In this document: one piece after another, positions 58,316 through 64,000 of the stretch
Numbering within the stretch: position 1 is the first letter of the stretch
How the letters are laid out: every line of letters starts with the position of its first letter
Assembly: GCA_022578605.1 (NCBI GenBank)
Contig: MU394125.1
Span: forward strand, 1-64,000
Reading direction: 5' to 3'
Length of the DNA stretch: 64,000 bases
Source of the DNA: Camillea tinctor
Taxonomy: Eukaryota; Ascomycota; Sordariomycetes; Xylariales; Xylariaceae
The notes under the pieces: generated by a model
The model's database searches: none
What the model was told of the DNA's origin: nothing
The model's input: the letters and a program-made list of their open reading frames with translations, nothing else
Position numbers and translations under genes: made by a program

Positions 58316-60284
58316 TTATCTGCCAAAGCCAAACCACCCTTTCTTTTGAGGGGCTGCCGATTGGGTTGTTTCATCTTGAGCTTCCGCAGCGACAGCTGGT
58401 CTCTTCCCGGGGTATTCGATATAATTCCAGGCGGCATCGAAGAATAAAGGTTTCACCGGGATGGGCTCAACTTTAGGCGGATAGTCCACCAGGTTTGTCA
58501 AGTCTACATCCTCTGCCGGATATTCATTTAATCTCTGGACTAGAGGAGTCTTGATCTTCGTCCCGGCTGAGTTCGACTTTTCTTGTAGATTTTCGATCTC
58601 AACAATAGCACGGCTTCTTTGTAACTCCCCCTTGAGTAAATCATGAAGGAAAACAGTGTCGGCCTGACGAATCTCTATATTACGTGGAGATGAGTCTGAA
58701 GATGGGGATGAACTCTGGTTAGAGAAGTAGTTGATGGATCGCTGGCATTGGTCGAATGCGTGCTTGATGAGAGCTAGAGCATTTAACGACTGATTGCTCA
58801 GCGAATGCGAACGCGCAATGGACAGACATCTATAGGTGGGGGTTTAGTACTAGGTCTGAGACATGCATGGGATAGAAATGCAAGGACATACTTGAGGGCT
58901 TGAAAGTAGTTCGCGGCCGCCTCCAACTGCTGAAGTAGGGATTCGTCGGCTGCAACACCGGCCAGATCTTTGATTGACTCGATACTCTGCAAAGTCGAGT
59001 CGTAGAGAACAACCTTCTCTTTGAGACGTGCGATCTTCCTACCGGGAGGTTCTAGTTTCGGTTTCCGTGCGGTGGCCTCTTTCTTAGCTTTCCGGGTGGT
59101 ATTAGGGGCAGAGTCAAGCAGGGCCCCATCGTGCTCTCCGCTGAGGACCCTATTGCGACCAATCCTCCAGCTGATCATCTGATAGTTGACAGCGGTGCGG
59201 GTGATCTGAAGGCCCTGCATACGGGAGTCGTTCTGGGATACGCCCTCCTCTCTTAGCTCGTCGATGGCGCGTTTCGTAGCATCTGCAGCATCCTGGCTCG
59301 CTGTAAGTACTTCATCGTAGGCAGCGGCCATTTCCTTGGGCAGAACAACGTCCGAAGAAGCTAGCTTCTCAGCCAATCGAGAAATAGCAGAATCCGTGGA
59401 GGCTAGGGCGAGGGCGATGGCAGCATCCTCGATCTTCACTTCTCGACCCCTCCAGGTAATAGTCTGGGGCGCATTTTGGGCGCCAACTTGGCCTTGACTA
59501 GCATCTGAACCATTCTCCTGCAGCAATTCGGGTGCGAACTTGGTAACTCGGGACACTAGGGTTTCATCGGAAGAAGGGAAGGCTTTTCTGGCAATAGTGG
59601 GTATGGCCAAGGTGCGCGGGATCTTGCTCTGGTATGCAGCATATCGGATGGACGGGTCAATGGTCTCGGTCAGGAGATCCTTGAACAAGTCGGCTTTCAT
59701 AGAGGCGGCGAGGGCATTGTATACGATACGAGCGGTTGCATAGCTGCGCAAGCAAGACTCCCAACTACGTTTTTCGAACTCGGTGGCACCCCTGATCAAG
59801 GAGGCATAGGCTCGTGCCTCGAGAATATCGGTATCGTTGGCACGGCTGGCAGAGCTGTCGGACAAGAGCTCAGCGAGGTGCTCGGCAGTTCGAGCACCTT
59901 TGTCAAGTCGCGAGATGATGTGAGAGCGGGTTCGACCGGTGATGCCGTTTGCATCTGTGGAGTGGGCAGCTTTGTATCGCATTGCGTGGGCCCAGGCTCG
60001 CTCAGCCGTCAACAGGACGAGATGAAGATATCTTGTACGATCAGGTAGTTTAGCAGGATGGCATGTTAAACAGAGGTTCATGTTACCTACTCATGGTTTT
60101 CTGCTATTTGCTCAGCAGTCACAGAGCCTCCCTTGTTGGTAAACTTGCCCCGGTTCTTGGTCACGATGTTCAGCTTCTTCCGAGACTTGTGTAGCTTCTT
60201 GGCTAAGAGTCTGTGGTAGGTGGTGTAATCGCCATAAAGCAAGGCCTGGTTTCTTGCGGACACTACGAAATCGGTGATGTCCAT
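58316..60284 (-). CDS. SRP68: signal recognition particle subunit SRP68
   Basis: Three exons are inferred: 60284-60091, 60031-58892 and 58829-58316, giving 615 residues, normal for fungal SRP68. Donors are GTAGGT and GTATGT; acceptors are TACAAG and TATAG; the introns are 59 and 62 bp. The N-terminus has the basic RNA-binding tetratricopeptide-like region: SARNQALLYGDYTTYHRLLA, then KKLHKSRKKLNIVTKNRGKF and, after the join, AENHEYLHLVLLTAERAWAH. The mid region has WESCLRSYATARIVYNALA and ITWRGREVKIEDAAIALALA. The C-terminal part (KVEPIPVKPLFFDAAWNYIE, ending KKGWFGFGR) is the segment that contacts SRP72 in other species. With SRP72 it binds the S domain of SRP RNA and supports translational pausing and ER targeting. 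Confidence 0.95.
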
Positions 60285-61294
60285 GGTGACCTGCGGTGAT
60301 GCTCTGACAATGGTGATATTATTCTTTCTTGATTTTTAGAAATTCATCATCACTCTAGATGGGATGGTGGTTGGATCGAATTGGATTAACCCAGATAGAC
60401 AGGACAGAGTAGATTAACCTAAGTTGGTGTAAGATATTCGAATTGGGTATTAAAGTTCTCATTCGTTCGAAAGTTACTTGACATGGGGTCAAGCGACGTG
60501 GGGCTGGTGGGGTTAAGAAAGAGGAGCCCACCAGCCCGCCCATCCATTGTGGCTCAAGCATACCTACCCTGGCTGCTTACCTAGTTTGTGGCTTTAACTA
60601 CCTAGGTTTAGTCATCTAGCGTACAAGAGGTGTGAGACATGGCTGCATAGACCCCGCTGATGTCGTACAGATTGATAAGACATTGTGGCTTTACCACTTT
60701 GGCATTCCCACTCCCCCGTACCTATCGCCCGTCCCCGATATCCGACTTGTACCTAGTATCGGCTTTGTGTAAGTAAAATCTAATCGAGCTAGAACTAGTA
60801 CGGCTTGAACCAACTCTAAAAAAAAATTATTATACATCGTCATTATCCTCACTCTCTATCTTCTAGTGAACCTTCTCTCTCTATTATTTTATCTTATTTG
60901 CTTTACAAGTCAGGCGTTGTAGCCTTTTTACAACGTCTACTTGTTACTTACATGCAGACGAGAATAGATGTGATATGATCATTTCTTTTTGTACGTACCT
61001 TATGATTTACTTATTTTTACTTCTTTAGTATTCTTCGAGAGCTGGTGATAATCCCCCCCTTCTTCTCTCCCCTCAACTCAACTCTCGGCTCTCAATTCCA
61101 ATCTCTTGACACCCACTATAGCACTGCTGCTAACACATGTTCGACTTGAAGTTTCTTGTTTCATTTTATTTTCCTCTTCTTCATTGATCCCTACGATGTC
61201 ATAAAAAGACTTGCCTCCACTGCTAGTCGCGTGTTTTTTTGTCCACATCAGAGATTTTCATACGACCTGGCTAGTGCTTGTCAATCTTCCTCCA
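60285..61294. other. divergent promoter region, SRP68 and PPR gene
   Basis: No gene is supported in this 1-kb stretch. It has cctaggtt words near 60600 and CT-rich DNA towards 61080. The frame upstream of 61295 carries ATG triplets at 61138 and 61196 that lead to short frames, so they may be upstream ORFs or leader. Confidence 0.5.
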
Positions 61295-64000
61295 ATGCTG
61301 GAGAAGACTGCCGCTACCCTGGAACCATGCGGCTTTCAACGAGTTCTTCCCGGTTCGAAAAAGTCTCTGAGGGTATCGAGGCAGCTCCATACGGCCTTTT
61401 GGCAGCATGGGGCTGCTAACATTGAGCTCACCAACGCCTGGCAAGCTCTCATGCATGGAACAGCCGTCTTCAATCCCGACTCCGATCCCGACTCTAACCC
61501 TGAACAAGAGAGGAACAACAGCCTGCGTGCTTCTACCTTTCTTCTCGACTTTCTGTATCCCAGTGGTGCCATTGCCCTGATGCGTCGCCTAACCCCTAGT
61601 GTGCCTGAACGTTCCGAGAACCTCCGTTATGGGACGCCCTTTTCGAAAATCACCCCTCGTTTATATACCTCCTCCTCCCCCCGCCAGCAAATTCGAGGAC
61701 CCAAGTCCGGTTCTGAGTCCGAGTCCCAACCCGAGTCCCAGCCCAAGTCCCAGTCCATAGATGATGGTGAACAGCCTCCTGAATCCCAAGGCACTACACA
61801 ACTTTTAACTTCCGAGTCTTCCCCTGACCATGAGACTCCGGCGCCAAGCTCGGAAACTAATGAGCCTCCCGCCCAGCCTGACCCTGCTGAGGATAAAATG
61901 AATGAGTACGATCATGAGAGGACACTGGCTGATCTCCTGGTAGAGAGCAAAGATCCCGAAGATGCAAATCGTGTATGGTACCATTATAGGGCGCTTGGGG
62001 AGCAGTTGCAGGCCGCTCATCTTAACGGCGTGCTTCTCTTTCTCTCCCGGACCGGCCGGTTGTCCGACTCGTGGAAGATCTCTGAGCTATTTCATAAGTT
62101 AAACATGTCTTCTTGGACTGAGTTCATTTTTATCTCAGGTATCACCGCCGAGATTCATCTGCAAAACTTCGACCAAGCCCTTGGCATCTTTGTAAAGGGA
62201 TTAGAACACAAAGCCTTGGATACGTCTACCTTGGTTAACGCATTGGACTTGCTACTTGCCACCGCTCTAAGATTTCCCAGCCCAGATTTCTTGAGCAAGT
62301 TATGGAAATATTATCCGCAAATGGCTTCCAGGTTCGACTTTGAGGGCATTAACTCTGAAGGCATTGTTAACTTTGAAGCCATCGTCATCCGATTGAAACA
62401 ACTTTCCTCAGTACCCGGCCTCGCTGATAAAGCTTTTGCTTTCCAAGGATACGGCCCCGAGGTAATCGGAGATCTCGGGAGTGCCGACCTTACTTCTCAG
62501 GCGTTTGAGACCCTTCGGAAGATTATTGTCAGGAGAGCACTGGTCGAATGCACCGACGAACAGGTAATACCTCTTCTGCGGGTTACTAATGACCCGATGG
62601 CTTTCGAACAATTCCTGAAGTGGTCGGTTGTACGGAGGAAGAGGAAACTCGGAATCGATGTATACAACATTTACCGTGAACTTCCTGGGTGTACGCCAAG
62701 CCGCAACGTCCTGTATGAAATGTTCCGGGCTTACAAAACTATGAACGTGCCATTATACGCTAAGATCGCTGGGTTCGAACTTCTGTGGGGGGATTGGTAT
62801 AAATTTCATGAAGGGCCTAGCCGGAGAGCCTTGCAGAGATATCTAGCATTTTATGCTGCCGGCGGAAACAAGGAGCAGGTCCACAAGCTTTGGGCTTTAT
62901 ATATGGAGCTTGCACAGAAGGAAGAACCCGATACCGAATTCCCCATTCTCTCTGGCGACGACACTTTTTCGCATATTCTTCAAGTACATGCCGTCCTAGG
63001 TGAAGCAGATGAGGTTCAGCGTCTATTTGACGAGATTCCTGCCAAGTTTCGCATTAAACCAAATGCGCATTTGTGGAACATTCTCCTGAACGCTTACGCC
63101 AAAGCGGGGGATTACGACGGCGCCATAAATACCTTCGACAAAATCGTTGAGACTGGCAAGGCGGATAGGTACAGCTACGGGACGATCATGCAAATGGCTG
63201 GTAGAAGAGGGGACCTGGGTTTTACTGTGGATCTCTATCGGCGGGCGCGCAAGAGTGGTATTCTAGCGAATGATGCAATTCTCAGTAGTCTCATCGATGC
63301 CTATTGCCAGAACGGGGCCTTTAACGAGGCCCAGGACGTGTGCGTGCGCTCTGCAGAGAAGGGAATCATCGCAACCCGTATGTGGAATAAACTTCTCTAC
63401 CACCACGCGCTTCGTCGTGACCTTGGGAGTCTCAATAATGTGCTCAACATCATGGCTGAAAAGGACATTCCTTACAACGAATTTACTTACCAACAATTAC
63501 TCCTTGGGCTCTCGCTAAGCCGGCAATCTCAGCACGCCCTCCGTTTACTCGCAGTTGCTATTCAGGATCAGGTTTTCAAAGTAACCCCCGAGCATTTCTA
63601 CATCGTCATGGGAGCTTTGCTTAGGACGGGTGAGCCTGGGCCAGTGAAGCGTCTCCACAAGCTGATGATAGAATATGGATTCCCCAGCTCCTCCAATACC
63701 CTGTTCCGCTTCGCCCATGCCATCGGCCAGTGGACCAAATTGCCCCCGAATCAGAGATATCGTATGGCCGCGAAGGACTGGCTCGGGGAGTCCCTCCGAG
63801 CTTTCTACCAGATATATGGGCTTGATGCCCAGACCGGATTTCGCTTCGATCCGTCACCACCCATATCCCCCCCACGGCGTTCCGGACCGAGCGACCTTTT
63901 AAAATTTGGTCCCGAGCAACATCAATTCGGCGCAATGATCTACATGTTTACCCAATTCAAAGACTTGGTCCGCAGCCGGGAATTGATCGATCTCTATCGC
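61295..64000 (+). CDS. mitochondrial PPR protein, CYA-5-like, truncated by window end
   Basis: The frame is open without a stop from the ATG at 61295 to the window end (902 codons), so the gene is incomplete at its 3' end. It starts MLEKTAATLEPCGFQRVLPG, followed by KKSLRVSRQLHTAFWQHGAA, a basic, Arg/Ser-rich start that fits mitochondrial import. Residues of about 140-200 are a low-complexity acidic/Ser/Pro stretch. From about 210 there are helical repeats, and clear pentatricopeptide repeats appear around residues 560-760: AHLWNILLNAYAKAGDYDGA, YSYGTIMQMAGRRGDLGFTV and AILSSLIDAYCQNGAFNEAQ. The overall layout resembles Neurospora CYA-5 / yeast Pet309, which act in expression of mitochondrial COX1 mRNA. 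The PPR call is firm; the CYA-5 identity is from memory. Confidence 0.85.
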   Translation, partial: MLEKTAATLEPCGFQRVLPGSKKSLRVSRQLHTAFWQHGAANIELTNAWQALMHGTAVFNPDSDPDSNPEQERNNSLRASTFLLDFLYPSGAIALMRRLTPSVPERSENLRYGTPFSKITPRLYTSSSPRQQIRGPKSGSESESQPESQPKSQSIDDGEQPPESQGTTQLLTSESSPDHETPAPSSETNEPPAQPDPAEDKMNEYDHERTLADLLVESKDPEDANRVWYHYRALGEQLQAAHLNGVLLFLSRTGRLSDSWKISELFHKLNMSSWTEFIFISGITAEIHLQNFDQALGIFVKGLEHKALDTSTLVNALDLLLATALRFPSPDFLSKLWKYYPQMASRFDFEGINSEGIVNFEAIVIRLKQLSSVPGLADKAFAFQGYGPEVIGDLGSADLTSQAFETLRKIIVRRALVECTDEQVIPLLRVTNDPMAFEQFLKWSVVRRKRKLGIDVYNIYRELPGCTPSRNVLYEMFRAYKTMNVPLYAKIAGFELLWGDWYKFHEGPSRRALQRYLAFYAAGGNKEQVHKLWALYMELAQKEEPDTEFPILSGDDTFSHILQVHAVLGEADEVQRLFDEIPAKFRIKPNAHLWNILLNAYAKAGDYDGAINTFDKIVETGKADRYSYGTIMQMAGRRGDLGFTVDLYRRARKSGILANDAILSSLIDAYCQNGAFNEAQDVCVRSAEKGIIATRMWNKLLYHHALRRDLGSLNNVLNIMAEKDIPYNEFTYQQLLLGLSLSRQSQHALRLLAVAIQDQVFKVTPEHFYIVMGALLRTGEPGPVKRLHKLMIEYGFPSSSNTLFRFAHAIGQWTKLPPNQRYRMAAKDWLGESLRAFYQIYGLDAQTGFRFDPSPPISPPRRSGPSDLLKFGPEQHQFGAMIYMFTQFKDLVRSRELIDLYR

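Overview
The window looks like nuclear DNA from a filamentous ascomycete (Pezizomycotina, probably Sordariomycetes). The support is short GT-AG introns (about 57-230 bp) with CTAAC/CTGAC-type branch sites, fungal versions of housekeeping genes (eIF3g, CHO2, SSC1, SRP68, a CYA-5-like PPR protein), and typically fungal families (DUF6594, DUF2415, TPR-CHAT, caspase-like C14). The genus cannot be fixed from the sequence. Intergenic DNA is rich in simple repeats and short palindromic words such as tacctaggta. Exon coordinates were worked out by hand from splice consensus, reading frame and family resemblance.

Layout. 1-5.4 kb: a MIT/coiled-coil protein gene (+) and an L-2-hydroxyglutarate dehydrogenase-like gene (-). 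5.4-18 kb: an accessory-looking island bounded by two diverged copies of one dispersed repeat, the left copy carrying C-to-T changes. Inside are a TPR-CHAT protease gene (-), a caspase-like C14 gene (+) sharing its promoter, a 100-residue two-exon gene (-), and a four-exon DUF6594 membrane-protein gene (+). 18-19.4 kb: a four-exon coiled-coil protein gene (-). 19.4-32.3 kb: about 13 kb in which I can support no gene. 32.3-39.2 kb: a PH-domain protein, eIF3g, and a basic/acidic coiled-coil protein. 41.5-44.7 kb: CHO2. 47.2-49.8 kb: a DUF2415 WD-like protein. 52.2-54.5 kb: mitochondrial Hsp70 (SSC1). 55.1-58.0 kb: a multicopper oxidase with an N-terminal membrane anchor. 58.3-60.3 kb: SRP68. 61.3 kb to the window end: a PPR protein truncated by the window edge.

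Two things stand out. First, in the multicopper oxidase gene the copper-binding motif HPWHLHGH can be read in frame only if a 2-nucleotide internal exon (TG, 55825-55826) is spliced in. That dinucleotide has its own branch site, acceptor and donor. Second, the island at 7.2-15.9 kb pairs two different caspase-fold proteases head to head and adds a small conserved protein and a two-transmembrane protein. This is a plausible but untested protease-plus-membrane-partner module, of the kind seen in regulated cell death or self/non-self systems.
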